Part shown: piece by piece, positions 34,165 through 43,675 of the stretch | How the letters are laid out: each line of letters starts with the position of its first letter | Numbering within the stretch: position 1 is the stretch's first letter | NCBI GenBank assembly: GCA_016789025.1 | Contig: JAEURC010000015.1 | Span: 33,453 to 97,452 of the forward strand | Origin: Anaerolineales bacterium | GTDB taxonomy: Bacteria > Chloroflexota > Anaerolineae > Anaerolineales > Villigracilaceae | Length of the DNA: 64,000 nucleotides | Direction: 5' to 3' | Program-made: the position numbers and the translations under genes | Notes under the pieces: generated by a model | Databases searched by the model: none | Told to the model about the DNA's origin: nothing | The model's input: the letters and a program-made list of their open reading frames with translations, nothing else

Positions 34165-34518
34165 ATGTTGGAATACGTTGCAATTGCATTGATGATCGTA
34201 TTGGCAACCCTCGTTGCCCTGATTGCAATTGGCTTGGGGAATTTATTCGGACCGAAGAAACCATCCGCAGAAAAATCCATGCCGTATGAATCGGGCATGA
34301 CTCCTTACGGCGAAGGCACGCGCCGAATGCCCGTCCGCTTTTATTTGATCGCGGTGTTATTTATCCTGTTCGATATCGAAGTTGTGTTCTTTTTACCTTG
34401 GGCAATTGTGTTCCGTCAGTTGGGGTTATTCGGTTTGATCGAAATGGTCATTTTCATTGTCATTCTTTTGGTGGGCTATGTGTACGCGTGGAAGAAAGGA
34501 GCCCTTGAATGGGAATAG
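34165..34518 (+). CDS. nuoA: NADH-quinone oxidoreductase subunit A
   Basis: 117-residue membrane subunit with three TM helices. The conserved loop [18 protein letters not shown] contains the ESG motif and is followed by [27 protein letters not shown] precedes the ATG. First gene of the 14-gene complex I operon. It overlaps nuoB by 10 bp. Confidence 0.95.
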   Translation: MLEYVAIALMIVLATLVALIAIGLGNLFGPKKPSAEKSMPYESGMTPYGEGTRRMPVRFYLIAVLFILFDIEVVFFLPWAIVFRQLGLFGLIEMVIFIVILLVGYVYAWKKGALEWE

Positions 34519-34991
34519 AGCAAAAACTCGGCGACATGGGGATCGTCACTACAAAACTCGAAGAACTCGTCAACTGGTCGCGCACGAACGCGATGTGGCC
34601 CATGTTGTTTGGTCTCGCGTGTTGCGCGATCGAGATGATGGCGGCGCAGGCTTCTCATTACGACATGAGCCGCTTCGGCATGGAATTGATGCGCGCCAGC
34701 CCGCGTCAATCGGACCTCATGATTGTTGCTGGTCGCGTCTCGCGCAAGATGGCGCCTGTGGTGCGCCGCTTGTACGATCAGATGCCCGAGCCGAAGTGGG
34801 CGATTGCGATGGGTGACTGCGCTTCTTGCGGAGGCGTGTTCAATAATTACGCGATCCTGCAAGGCGTGGATGAGATCATCCCTGTGGATGTGTATGTGGC
34901 GGGTTGTCCGCCGCGCCCCGAGGCGTTGATCCATGGGATCGTGACGCTGTACGAAAAAGTGAAGGCTGATAAGTTTGTAACACCGACTTAA
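34509..34991 (+). CDS. nuoB: NADH-quinone oxidoreductase subunit B
   Basis: 160 residues; carries cluster N2, which passes electrons to quinone. Cysteines are in [22 protein letters not shown] and [10 protein letters not shown]. The last codons and the stop lie inside a 26-bp palindrome (34977-35002), so the C-terminal FVTPT is repeat-encoded. Confidence 0.95.
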   Translation: MGIEQKLGDMGIVTTKLEELVNWSRTNAMWPMLFGLACCAIEMMAAQASHYDMSRFGMELMRASPRQSDLMIVAGRVSRKMAPVVRRLYDQMPEPKWAIAMGDCASCGGVFNNYAILQGVDEIIPVDVYVAGCPPRPEALIHGIVTLYEKVKADKFVTPT

Positions 34992-35002
34992 GTCGGTGTT
35001 AC
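34977..35002. repeat. 26-bp palindrome carrying the nuoB stop codon
   Basis: GTAACACCGACTT and AAGTCGGTGTTAC are exact reverse complements with no loop. The TAA at 34989-34991 ends nuoB. Confidence 0.65.
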
Positions 35003-35012
35003 GGAGTTTGTC

Positions 35013-35525
35013 ATGGACAAGAAACTCGAAAAGATCGTTCAAGCATTGCAGGAACAGTTCGGTTCTTCCGTCGAAGAGTTTCGTAACGAGGCGCATGTTT
35101 TCGTCAAAGCGGAACAGATCGTGGATGCTCTTACTCTCCTGCGCGACAAATTTGAATTTGAACTGCTCTCCGCGCTTACCGCGTCGGATTATTATCCGCA
35201 GGAGACTCCGCGCTTTCATGTGATCTACCAACTGTCATCGCTGGCGCAAAACATCACATTGCAGTTAAGAGTCCCCGTCAACAGCGACCAGCTCAAAGTC
35301 CCGACAGCGACGCGCGTGTACGATACCGCCAACTGGCGCGAGCGCGAAGTCTTCGACATGTTTGGTGTCGTGTTCGAGGGGCACCCGGATGCGCGCAGGA
35401 TTCTAAATCCCGAAGGGATGGATGGGCATCCGCTTCGCAAAGATTTCCCGCTTGGTTATGAGGAGCCGCAATTCACGTTCAATTACGACGATATTGACCT
35501 GAAAAAGATTTACGCGAAAGAGTAA
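35013..35525 (+). CDS. nuoC: NADH-quinone oxidoreductase subunit C
   Basis: 170 residues, normal length. Contains the 30-kDa subunit signature (ANWREREVFDMFGVVFEGHPD) and RRILNPEGMDGHPLRKDFPLGY. Part of the peripheral arm beside NuoD. Three bases separate it from nuoD. Confidence 0.94.
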   Translation: MDKKLEKIVQALQEQFGSSVEEFRNEAHVFVKAEQIVDALTLLRDKFEFELLSALTASDYYPQETPRFHVIYQLSSLAQNITLQLRVPVNSDQLKVPTATRVYDTANWREREVFDMFGVVFEGHPDARRILNPEGMDGHPLRKDFPLGYEEPQFTFNYDDIDLKKIYAKE

Positions 35526-35528
35526 ACG

Positions 35529-36767
35529 ATGGCACAGATCGAAGAAGTTGGTTACGAACAATACAAGCATCTCGTATCAGAACGCGCGCTGACGGGCGAG
35601 ACCATGTTGTTGAACATGGGACCTCAGCATCCGTCTACGCACGGCGTTCTGCGCTTGTTGCTCGAACTCGACGGCGAAACGATCGTCAACGCGATCCCCG
35701 ACATCGGTTATTTGCACACGGGCGTCGAGAAGAACATGGAAGCCAAGACGTTCCTCAAAGCCGAAGTGATGACCGACCGACTCGATTACATGAACACAAC
35801 GGGCAACAACCTCGCGTATTGCATGGCGGTCGAGAAATTGGTTGACCTCGATGTGCCCGAGCGCGCGCAAGTGATCCGTGTGATCGTTACCGAATTACAG
35901 CGCATCGCTTCGCACCTCGTTTTTATGGGCGCGTTCGGTCTTGATCTCGCGGCAATGTCCATGTTCCTGTATTGCTTTCGCGAGCGCGAGCACGTTCTGG
36001 ATATTCTCGAAATGTGTTCGGGTCAACGCATGATGACGACATACTTCCGCCCCGGCGGTGTATGGCGCGATGTGCCTGTTGAATTCGAGTCCGCCGTTCG
36101 CAGTTTCATTCAGATGTTCCCCAAGCGCGTGGATGAATACGAAGCGCTGTTGACGAAGAACCCGATTCTCCTCGACCGTCTGGTTGGAATCGGCATTCTC
36201 GACGGGAAGACCGCCCTTTCGCACGGCGTGACGGGACCGACCCTCCGCGCCTCGGGCATAAATTGGGATTTGCGCAAAGCGCGCCCGTACATCGGTTATG
36301 AACAATACGATTTCAATGTTCCTGTCCGCACCGAGGGCGACACATTTGCTCGCTACATTGTCCACATTGAAGAGTTCCGCGAATCGTTGAAGATCGTCGA
36401 ACAAGGGTTGGAGAAGTTGAAGAAACTGTCAGGCCAGCCTGTGCTCAGCGATAACCGTAAATTTGTTCCGCCGCCGCGCGCCGAGATCGGCGTGAGCATG
36501 GAAGCGCTGATTCATCACTTCAAATTTTGGACGGAAGGCTTCCCTGCGCCGAAGAATTCGATCTATAACGCGGTCGAATCGCCGCGCGGCGAGTTGGGCG
36601 TCTACCTGGAAGGCGACGGCGGACCTAAACCACATCGCGTTCACATGCGCACTCCTTCGTTCGATAACTTATCTGTTATCAACAAAATTACGCAAGGACA
36701 TCTCGTTGCCGATCTGGTAGCGATCCTTGCTTCGATTGACATCGTGCTCGGAGACATTGACCGATAA
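35529..36767 (+). CDS. nuoD: NADH-quinone oxidoreductase subunit D
   Basis: 412 residues, 49-kDa subunit. Shows MGPQHPSTHGVLRLLLELDG, PDIGYLHTGVEKNME, the quinone-site region and the C-terminal DLVAILASIDIVLGDIDR. With NuoB it forms the quinone-binding cavity. Confidence 0.96.
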   Translation: MAQIEEVGYEQYKHLVSERALTGETMLLNMGPQHPSTHGVLRLLLELDGETIVNAIPDIGYLHTGVEKNMEAKTFLKAEVMTDRLDYMNTTGNNLAYCMAVEKLVDLDVPERAQVIRVIVTELQRIASHLVFMGAFGLDLAAMSMFLYCFREREHVLDILEMCSGQRMMTTYFRPGGVWRDVPVEFESAVRSFIQMFPKRVDEYEALLTKNPILLDRLVGIGILDGKTALSHGVTGPTLRASGINWDLRKARPYIGYEQYDFNVPVRTEGDTFARYIVHIEEFRESLKIVEQGLEKLKKLSGQPVLSDNRKFVPPPRAEIGVSMEALIHHFKFWTEGFPAPKNSIYNAVESPRGELGVYLEGDGGPKPHRVHMRTPSFDNLSVINKITQGHLVADLVAILASIDIVLGDIDR

Positions 36768-36770
36768 TTA

Positions 36771-36805
36771 CCCTCACCCTAACCTTCTCCCAATGGGAGA
36801 AGGGA
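36771..36805. repeat. CCCTCACCCTAACCTTCTCC repeat between nuoD and nuoE
   Basis: Ends in a CTTCTCCCA/TGGGAGAAG stem. Same family as in pstA and nuoL. Confidence 0.65.
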
Positions 36806-36819
36806 CATGAGCTGACATT

Positions 36820-37314
36820 ATGCTTTCAAAGAAGTATCCAAAAGAAGTCAAACACATCCTTTCGAAATATCCGCCCGAAGGAAAACGCTCGGCGTTGATG
36901 CCCTTGCTCTTCCTTGCCCAGCGCGAGGAAGGCTACATCAACAAAGCCGCCATGCAAGACATTGCCGAGATGCTCGACATCACCGAAACGGAAGTGGCGG
37001 GAGTGGTCGGCTTTTATACGCTGTATCACGAGGAAAAAGAAGGCAAATATCGAATCCAGGTCTGCACCGATCTGCCATGCGCCTTGCGCGGCGCGGACAA
37101 ATTCATGGACGACCTGTGCGGCAATCTCGGAATTAAAGTCGGCGAAACCACACCTGATGGCGCGATCACACTCGAAGCAGTGACCTGTCTTGCCGCATGT
37201 GACAAGGCTCCCATGTTCCAGTTGCAGGGATCGCAAGGTATCAAATATCATGAGAACATGACTGTTGAGAAAACAATGGAGTTAGTGGAAGAATTGAGGA
37301 AGAATACCGCATAG
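36820..37314 (+). CDS. nuoE: NADH-quinone oxidoreductase subunit E
   Basis: 164 residues, thioredoxin-like fold binding a 2Fe-2S cluster through CTDLPC and CLAAC. The N-terminal helical part (REEGYINKAAMQDIAEML) is standard. Partner of NuoF in the NADH module. Confidence 0.95.
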   Translation: MLSKKYPKEVKHILSKYPPEGKRSALMPLLFLAQREEGYINKAAMQDIAEMLDITETEVAGVVGFYTLYHEEKEGKYRIQVCTDLPCALRGADKFMDDLCGNLGIKVGETTPDGAITLEAVTCLAACDKAPMFQLQGSQGIKYHENMTVEKTMELVEELRKNTA

Positions 37315-37368
37315 TTTGCATGCGTGTTCGAATCTTTTACGCGATAATCAACGGTCTAACTATCTACT

Positions 37369-38622
37369 ATGACACACATTCTTTTACGTCACCGCGAAAT
37401 ACCCGATATCAACCAACTCCCCGTCTACAAAAAGAGCGGCGGACTTGCCGCCTTCAAGAACGCCGTAACCAAGATGAAGCCGACCGAAGTGACCGATGTG
37501 GTCAAGAACTCCGGTCTGCGCGGGCGCGGCGGCGCGGGCTTCCCGACTGGAATGAAGTGGTCGTTCATTGACAACAAGAACTGGCCCCATTACGTGGTCG
37601 CCAATGCGGACGAATCGGAGCCTGGCACCTTCAAAGACCGCGAGATCATGGAAGGCAATCCGTTCCAGTTTTTGGAAGGGTTGATGATCGGCTCGTACGC
37701 GGTCGGCGCGAACGCGGCATATATTTACCTGCGCGGCGAGTTTTGGGAGTTGGCAGCAGCTCTCGATGAAAAGATCGCCGAGTTGGAAGAAGATGGCTAT
37801 CTGGGCGACAAACTCTTCGGCACCGACTACTCGCTTCGGCTTTATACCCATCTTGGAGCGGGCGCGTACATCTGCGGCGAAGAGACGGCTCTGCTCGAAT
37901 CGCTCGAAGGCAAACGCGGACAGCCGCGCGTGCGTCCCCCGTTTCCGCCGTCGGTGGGTCTGTATAACAAGCCAACCATTATCAACAACGTCGAAACGTT
38001 TGCCAATGTGCCAATGATCATGGCGAACGGCGCAGATTGGTACAAGTCCATGGGCACAGCAGACGCCCCCGGCGTGAAGATCTTTTCACTCTCGGGGCGC
38101 GTGCGCAAACCAGGCAATTATGAGTTGCCGTTCGGCACAACTTTCCGCGATCTAATCTATAAGCATGGCGGCGGCGTCCAAGATTCCCGCAAAGTTCGGG
38201 CGATCATGCCTGCGGGCGCGTCATCTTCATTGATTTTGGTGCATGACGACAATCTTCTTGACACGCCCATGGACTATCTTGAAGTCCGTAAACTCAAGTC
38301 GGAACTTGGTTCGGCTTCTGTAATTATCGTTGACGATACTGTCTCGATGGACTGGCTCCTCAACAAGACCGTCCACTTCTTTCAACACGAATCGTGCGGC
38401 AAATGCACGCCCTGCCGCGAAGGCACGTATTGGATGTCTCATCTCACCGAGCGCATCCACGGTGGTCAGGCTGTAAAAGCGGATGTGGATCTGCTCCTCA
38501 AGGTGGCAAAGCAGATGCAGGGCAAATGTCTGTGCGCGTTGGGCGAGTTCTCCACCATGGCGGTCGTCTCGGGACTCGAGCACTTCCGGGAAGATTTTGA
38601 TAATGTGGTTAAAGCATCATGA
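37369..38622 (+). CDS. nuoF: NADH-quinone oxidoreductase subunit F
   Basis: 417 residues. FMN/NADH site GLRGRGGAGFPTGMKWSF and NADESEPGTFKDR; the 4Fe-4S ligands lie in ESCGKCTPCREG and a later Cys in GKCLCALGEF. Site of NADH oxidation. ATGA overlap with nuoG. Confidence 0.96.
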   Translation: MTHILLRHREIPDINQLPVYKKSGGLAAFKNAVTKMKPTEVTDVVKNSGLRGRGGAGFPTGMKWSFIDNKNWPHYVVANADESEPGTFKDREIMEGNPFQFLEGLMIGSYAVGANAAYIYLRGEFWELAAALDEKIAELEEDGYLGDKLFGTDYSLRLYTHLGAGAYICGEETALLESLEGKRGQPRVRPPFPPSVGLYNKPTIINNVETFANVPMIMANGADWYKSMGTADAPGVKIFSLSGRVRKPGNYELPFGTTFRDLIYKHGGGVQDSRKVRAIMPAGASSSLILVHDDNLLDTPMDYLEVRKLKSELGSASVIIVDDTVSMDWLLNKTVHFFQHESCGKCTPCREGTYWMSHLTERIHGGQAVKADVDLLLKVAKQMQGKCLCALGEFSTMAVVSGLEHFREDFDNVVKAS

Positions 38623-41069
38623 GTAAACAAGTCACTCTTACGATTGACGGCAAACAAGTTACCGTGCAAGAAGGAACCGCGGTAGTAGACGCGGCAAAAC
38701 TCGCAGGCGTAGACATTCCTGTCTTTTGCCATCATCCCAAACTCGAACCCGCCGGCATGTGCCGCATGTGTCTCGTGGAAATTGGGCGCCCGATGCGTGA
38801 CCGAGCTACGGGTCAGTTCGTAATGGAGAACGGTGCGCCGAAGATCCAATTCATGCCCAAACTGGAAACGGCTTGTACGAACAAGGTCGAAGAAGGTTTG
38901 GTCGTGGTTACGCAGTCGGCAAAGGTTGCCGAAGGCAAGAATAACATCCTTGAGTTTTTGCTCACATCGCACCCGCTTGATTGCCCCGTTTGCGACAAGG
39001 GCGGCGAGTGCGCGCTTCAAGACCTCACCATAGCGCATGGTCCCGGAAAGAGCCGCTTCATCTACGATGAGAAGAGGCATCTTGCCAAACAAAAACCACT
39101 CGGCGAGTTGATCTTTTTGGATCAAGAGCGATGCATCCAATGCGCGCGTTGCGTCCGTTTTCAAGATGAGATCGCCGGGGACGCAGTGCTCGAATTCGAC
39201 AAACGCGAGCGCTCGATGCAGATCGTTTCTCGTTCGGACCCTGGGTTTGATTCAGTTTTCTCGGGCAACACCACCGATATTTGTCCCGTCGGCGCGTTGA
39301 CCACCGCAGATTTCCGCTTCGGCGCCCGCCCTTGGGAATTGGGTTCGCAAGCTTCGATCTGCGCGCAATGTCCGGTGGGATGCAATACCACTTTGAACAC
39401 TCGCCGCGAAGCCAAGGCAGACGGCGAGATCATCGTCAAGCGCGTGATGCCGAGACAAAACGAAGAAGTGAACGAGATTTGGATCTGTGATAAAGGTCGC
39501 TTTGCGTATCACTATGCGGAAAGCAAGAATCGATTAACGAAACCGCTTGTCCGCAAAGATAAAAAGTTAGCGCGTTCTTCGTGGGATGCCGCAACAAAAC
39601 TCGCCGCCGAGAAATTTAGCAAGGAGAAGAAAGACTTTGTTGTTCTCGCATCTGGCAGGCTATCCAACGAAGATTTGTTCAACTTGAAGACCCTTGCCGA
39701 TCACGCCGGCGGCAAAGCCTATTTGTATTCGCATATGGCTGGCGGCGAATTGACGTCGCTGGTCGGTGTGAGCGCCGGCACGAACTTTGGAACCATGGGA
39801 GCGGGGACGACCATCCTCGTAGTTGCCTCAGACTTATACCAAGAGGCGCCAATCTGGTATCTCAGAGTCAAACAGGCGAAAGAACGCGGCGCGACGTTGA
39901 TCGTGTTGAATCCGCGCGAGACGAAGCTCGATAAATATGCTTCGTTCAAAGTCCGCTATGAATACGGAGATGAAGCGAAGACCGTCCACGATCTGGCGAA
40001 GAAGAGCAAAGAAGGCGACGCGCTGTTGAAATCTGAGAACGTGGTCGTCTTATATGGAAGCGAAGGACTCGGCGTGCTTGGCTCGCAAAGTTTGGCGACG
40101 GCATGTGCCAAGTTATTAAACGAGAACGGCTACATCGGCAAACCCAACAGCGGACTCATCGGTGTGTGGGAACGCACGAACGACCAGGGCGCGTGGGAGA
40201 TGGGATTCACTGTTGAAGAAGATCTAGCCAAAGCGTTGAAGGATAAATCGGTGTATGTTGTGGGCGCGGATCCTGTGAACGACGATCCGAAATTGGCGAA
40301 GGCGCTTGAAGGCGCGACGTTCGTGGCAGTGCAAGATGTGATGGAAACTGCCACAACCGAAATTGCGGATGTGGTCTTACCCGCGCAAGCCTTCACCGAA
40401 CGCGAAGGGACGTTGACTTCGGGCGAACGACGCGTGCAGAGGTTCTACCCTGCTGTGCCTGTGACGGGCGAAGCGAAGCCTGATTTTGCGATCACGGCTC
40501 AAATCGCGCGGAACATGGGAGTCATCCTCGAGGGCACGTCTGCTTCGGTGGTGTTTGATTTACTTGCTGAAACAGTCAAATCGTTCGAAGGATTGAACTA
40601 CGCCAAACTTGCCGAGGTCAAAGAACAGTTGCCCATCGTCGGGCGCGGTGACATGTATTACGGCGGCACAACGTATGAGAACAAACACGGTTTGGGTGTA
40701 CATCTTTCAGCCGCCGCGACGCGCGGAGAAAAGGTGAGCATACCGAGGGTCCAGAAAGAAGCGGTTCCACATCCGAAAGATAAAGAATTGCTCGCGGTGC
40801 CGATCAACAAGTTGTATCATCGCGGCACGACCGTCATGTCTGCCGAGTTGTTGCACGAGCGGATCGGCGAGGCGAGCGTGAGTTTGCATCCTGATGCGGC
40901 TGAAAGACTTGGCGTGCGCGCAGGGCAGACGGTGAACGTAAGTTTCAACGGCGCGAGCGGGAAGGCGGTTGTGAAGTTGGATAGTTCGATTGACGAGGAG
41001 ATTGCGCTGGTGCCGCGTTCGATGGGTCTCGCGATCCACGAGCCTGTGGCTGTGAAGGTGAAGGCATGA
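38619..41069 (+). CDS. nuoG: NADH-quinone oxidoreductase subunit G
   Basis: 816 residues. N-terminal 2Fe-2S ferredoxin domain (CHHPKLEPAGMCRMCLVE), His-Cys 4Fe-4S domain (CDKGGECALQDL), CIQCARCVRF, DICPVGALT, then a molybdopterin-oxidoreductase-like domain that begins with CAQCPVGCNTT, retaining an N7-type site. No active molybdenum centre is expected. Overlaps nuoH by 4 bp. Confidence 0.95.
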   Translation: MSKQVTLTIDGKQVTVQEGTAVVDAAKLAGVDIPVFCHHPKLEPAGMCRMCLVEIGRPMRDRATGQFVMENGAPKIQFMPKLETACTNKVEEGLVVVTQSAKVAEGKNNILEFLLTSHPLDCPVCDKGGECALQDLTIAHGPGKSRFIYDEKRHLAKQKPLGELIFLDQERCIQCARCVRFQDEIAGDAVLEFDKRERSMQIVSRSDPGFDSVFSGNTTDICPVGALTTADFRFGARPWELGSQASICAQCPVGCNTTLNTRREAKADGEIIVKRVMPRQNEEVNEIWICDKGRFAYHYAESKNRLTKPLVRKDKKLARSSWDAATKLAAEKFSKEKKDFVVLASGRLSNEDLFNLKTLADHAGGKAYLYSHMAGGELTSLVGVSAGTNFGTMGAGTTILVVASDLYQEAPIWYLRVKQAKERGATLIVLNPRETKLDKYASFKVRYEYGDEAKTVHDLAKKSKEGDALLKSENVVVLYGSEGLGVLGSQSLATACAKLLNENGYIGKPNSGLIGVWERTNDQGAWEMGFTVEEDLAKALKDKSVYVVGADPVNDDPKLAKALEGATFVAVQDVMETATTEIADVVLPAQAFTEREGTLTSGERRVQRFYPAVPVTGEAKPDFAITAQIARNMGVILEGTSASVVFDLLAETVKSFEGLNYAKLAEVKEQLPIVGRGDMYYGGTTYENKHGLGVHLSAAATRGEKVSIPRVQKEAVPHPKDKELLAVPINKLYHRGTTVMSAELLHERIGEASVSLHPDAAERLGVRAGQTVNVSFNGASGKAVVKLDSSIDEEIALVPRSMGLAIHEPVAVKVKA

Positions 41070-42187
41070 TCACCGATTGGACTCTTTGGCTTGAATGGTT
41101 CGTCAAAGCGCTGGTGTGGATCTTCGCGTTGCTGGGCGGGTTCGCATATCTTACTTATTATGAGCGCCGCGCGTTGGCACGTATACAAACCCGCGTGGGG
41201 CCCAATCGCGCGGGACCGTTTGGCTTGCTTCAACCGATAGCCGATGCGGTCAAGTTGATCTTCAAAGAGGAACTCTCGCCTGCGAAAGCGTATAAATTCG
41301 TGTTCTTTCTCGCGCCGATCCTGACGTTGGTGCCTTCGATTATTATTGCGGCGGTCATTCCGTTAGGGCGTTCGATCAATGTATTCGGGCGCGAGATCAA
41401 TTTGTATCTCGCCAACATCAACGTGGGCGTGTTGTATTTCATGTCCATCGCGGCGATCGCGGTGTATGGGATCGTGCTGGCTGGCTGGGCTTCGAACAGC
41501 AAGTACGCGATGCTTGGCGGTCTGCGTTCGACCGCGCAGATGATCTCATACGAACTGTCGCTTGGTCTTTCCCTGATTCCCGTGATCTTGCTCGGTAACT
41601 CGATGAGCATGGTTGACATTGTGGAAAAACAAAGCGATATCTGGTTCGTATTCATTCAGCCTGTGGGCGCGTTCATCTTTTGGATCGCAACCCTTGCCGA
41701 AGTGAATCGCGCGCCGTTCGATATGCCCGAGGCGGAGCAGGAATTGACCGCGGGGTATCACTCTGAATATTCGGGCATGAAGTTTGCCTTATTCTTCATG
41801 GCGGAATACCAGAAGATGATCGTGATCTGTGCAGTGATGGCTGTCTTTTTCTTCGGCGGGTATTTGGGTCCCGGTGTAGATCAATATCCCCTGCTTGGAC
41901 CCGTGTATATGTTCATCAAAATCTTTTTGTTGTTGTTTGCCATGATCTGGGTGCGAGCCACGTGGCCCCGCTTCCGCTACGACCGCTTGATGTCGTTCGG
42001 GTGGAAGGTGCTGTTGCCGTTGTCACTGGCAATCGTATTTATCACCGCCACCGGCATTTTGCTTGCGGATCAAACGGGCAATGCCATGTGGATGTGGTCG
42101 ATCCCGGTCGCCTCGGTGATCGCCGGTTTGATCCCCGTTGTTACGATCTATCAAGCCTTGAGGAGGCTTTCTTATGAGCGCGCTTGA
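41066..42187 (+). CDS. nuoH: NADH-quinone oxidoreductase subunit H
   Basis: 373-residue membrane subunit at the junction with the peripheral arm; eight or nine TM helices. Signatures ARIQTRVGPNRAGPFGLLQP, EVNRAPFDMPEAEQEL and YHSEYSGMKFALFF. Overlaps nuoI by 14 bp. Confidence 0.96.
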   Translation: MITDWTLWLEWFVKALVWIFALLGGFAYLTYYERRALARIQTRVGPNRAGPFGLLQPIADAVKLIFKEELSPAKAYKFVFFLAPILTLVPSIIIAAVIPLGRSINVFGREINLYLANINVGVLYFMSIAAIAVYGIVLAGWASNSKYAMLGGLRSTAQMISYELSLGLSLIPVILLGNSMSMVDIVEKQSDIWFVFIQPVGAFIFWIATLAEVNRAPFDMPEAEQELTAGYHSEYSGMKFALFFMAEYQKMIVICAVMAVFFFGGYLGPGVDQYPLLGPVYMFIKIFLLLFAMIWVRATWPRFRYDRLMSFGWKVLLPLSLAIVFITATGILLADQTGNAMWMWSIPVASVIAGLIPVVTIYQALRRLSYERA

Positions 42188-42692
42188 TCCCGCTGTCGAA
42201 CTGATCCGCGGGCTGTGGGTTACGCTAAAATCCATGTTCGAGAAGCCCGTTACGATCCAGTATCCCGAAGAGAAGCGGGAGGTGCGCAAACGATTCCGCG
42301 GGCGGCACGAACTGCATCGCTACGACAACGGGCTTGAGAAGTGCATCGGATGTTCGCTGTGCGCCGCCGCCTGCCCTGCGGACGCGATCTTCGTGGAAGC
42401 CTCTGAGAACACGGATGAAAAACGTTTCTCGCCTGGAGAGCGGTATGCTTCGACCTACGAGATCAACATGCTCCGCTGTATCTATTGTGGTTATTGCGAA
42501 GACGCCTGTCCCACCGAGGCGATTACGCTGGGAGATAACTACGAACTCTCGTATTACGACCGCCGTTCGGCGATCTATACCAAGGATATGTTGCTGGATC
42601 CCGTCCCTGCAACCGCCATGTTGACCCCGCAGAAGACCGAAGCGGGCGTGTTCACGCGGTCGGTGCCTGAGATGGAGAATCCGAAGGATTAG
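42174..42692 (+). CDS. nuoI: NADH-quinone oxidoreductase subunit I
   Basis: 172 residues with two 4Fe-4S ferredoxin motifs, CIGCSLCAAACPADAI and CIYCGYCEDACPTEAI, holding clusters N6a and N6b. An N-terminal amphipathic helix contacts the membrane arm. A TAATTGGTAAATAG/ATTACCAATTACC repeat fills the following spacer (42691-42737). Confidence 0.96.
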   Translation: MSALDPAVELIRGLWVTLKSMFEKPVTIQYPEEKREVRKRFRGRHELHRYDNGLEKCIGCSLCAAACPADAIFVEASENTDEKRFSPGERYASTYEINMLRCIYCGYCEDACPTEAITLGDNYELSYYDRRSAIYTKDMLLDPVPATAMLTPQKTEAGVFTRSVPEMENPKD

Positions 42693-42737
42693 TAAATAGT
42701 AATTGGTAAATAGTAATTACCAATTACCAATTACTTT
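42691..42737. repeat. TAATTGG/CCAATTA repeat between nuoI and nuoJ
   Basis: Two AGTAATTGG-type units then ATTACCAATTACCAATTAC, forming an inverted repeat that ends just before the nuoJ leader. Confidence 0.65.
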
Positions 42738-42746
42738 AGAGATCTT

Positions 42747-43268
42747 ATGACCCTCGACCTTGCCCTCTTTTTACTTCTTGCACTCATAGCCATTGCCTCC
42801 GCACTCGGCATGTTGCTCAGCAAGAACGCTGTGTATTCGGCGTTGTATCTTGTGTTGAACTTCGTCACGGTGGCGGTGTTTTATCTTTTGCTCGGCGCGC
42901 CGTTCATTGCCATGGCGCAGATTACGGTCTACGCGGGCGCGATCATGGTCTTGTTCCTGTTCGTGATCATGTTGCTCGGCACAGACGAACTGCCGAAGTC
43001 GCAAGTCCTGCCGTGGCAGAGACCGCTCGCCATCGTTCTATCCGTTTTGCTGGCGGCAGAAGCGACATTCCTTCTCGTCACCAAAGCGCGCCCTGCGGGG
43101 AACGTGCTCCAGCCCGACGAGTCCGTCAACACGATGGAGAATCTCCGTCAGTTGGGTATGTTGCTCTTCACTGATTATTTACTGCCGTTTGAAGTCGTTT
43201 CCATTTTGTTGCTGGTTGCGATGGTCGGCGCGATTATCCTTACGAAAAAAGAGAAAGGGGCGCGGTAG
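42747..43268 (+). CDS. nuoJ: NADH-quinone oxidoreductase subunit J
   Basis: 173-residue membrane subunit with five TM helices; KNAVYSALYLVLNFVTVAVF and AQITVYAGAIMVLFLFVIML are the conserved helices, and VAMVGAIILTKKEKG closes it. The spacer to nuoK contains AAGTTACAAGTTACAAGTTAC repeats (43271-43303). Confidence 0.95.
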   Translation: MTLDLALFLLLALIAIASALGMLLSKNAVYSALYLVLNFVTVAVFYLLLGAPFIAMAQITVYAGAIMVLFLFVIMLLGTDELPKSQVLPWQRPLAIVLSVLLAAEATFLLVTKARPAGNVLQPDESVNTMENLRQLGMLLFTDYLLPFEVVSILLLVAMVGAIILTKKEKGAR

Positions 43269-43317
43269 TAACGAGTTACAAGTTACAAGTTACAAGTTAC
43301 GAGACCGCGAGTAAATT

Positions 43318-43620
43318 ATGATACCTGTTGATTACTACATCATTCTTTCCGCCATACTTTTCGTCATCGGCGTGCTCGGCGTGTTGATTCGCCGCAATGC
43401 GCTCATCATCTTCATGTCCATTGAGTTGATGTTGAACGCGGCAAACCTTGCCATCGTGGCGTTCGGCAGTGTGATCAAAAGTTTCGACGGGCAGATCTTC
43501 GTCTTCTTCGTGATCGCGGTCGCCGCGGCGGAAGTGGCGGTGGGTCTCGCGTTGATCGTGGAAATTTTCAAGTCCAAGCGCAGTATTGATGTGGATCAGA
43601 TGAGTTCGTTGAAAGGGTAA
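43318..43620 (+). CDS. nuoK: NADH-quinone oxidoreductase subunit K
   Basis: 100 residues, three TM helices. [18 protein letters not shown] carries the conserved Glu of helix 2, and [18 protein letters not shown] the second. Standard proton-channel subunit. A TAATTGGTAATTA repeat (43621-43665) separates it from nuoL. Confidence 0.95.
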   Translation: MIPVDYYIILSAILFVIGVLGVLIRRNALIIFMSIELMLNAANLAIVAFGSVIKSFDGQIFVFFVIAVAAAEVAVGLALIVEIFKSKRSIDVDQMSSLKG

Positions 43621-43675
43621 TGAGTAATTTGTAATTGGTAATTACCCTTTACTAATTACTGTTCTCGGAGAAGTT

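Noticed and set aside
34476..35231. Minus-strand frame opposite nuoB and nuoC
   Set aside because: nuoB and nuoC carry diagnostic cysteine and 30-kDa motifs; the antisense product resembles nothing.
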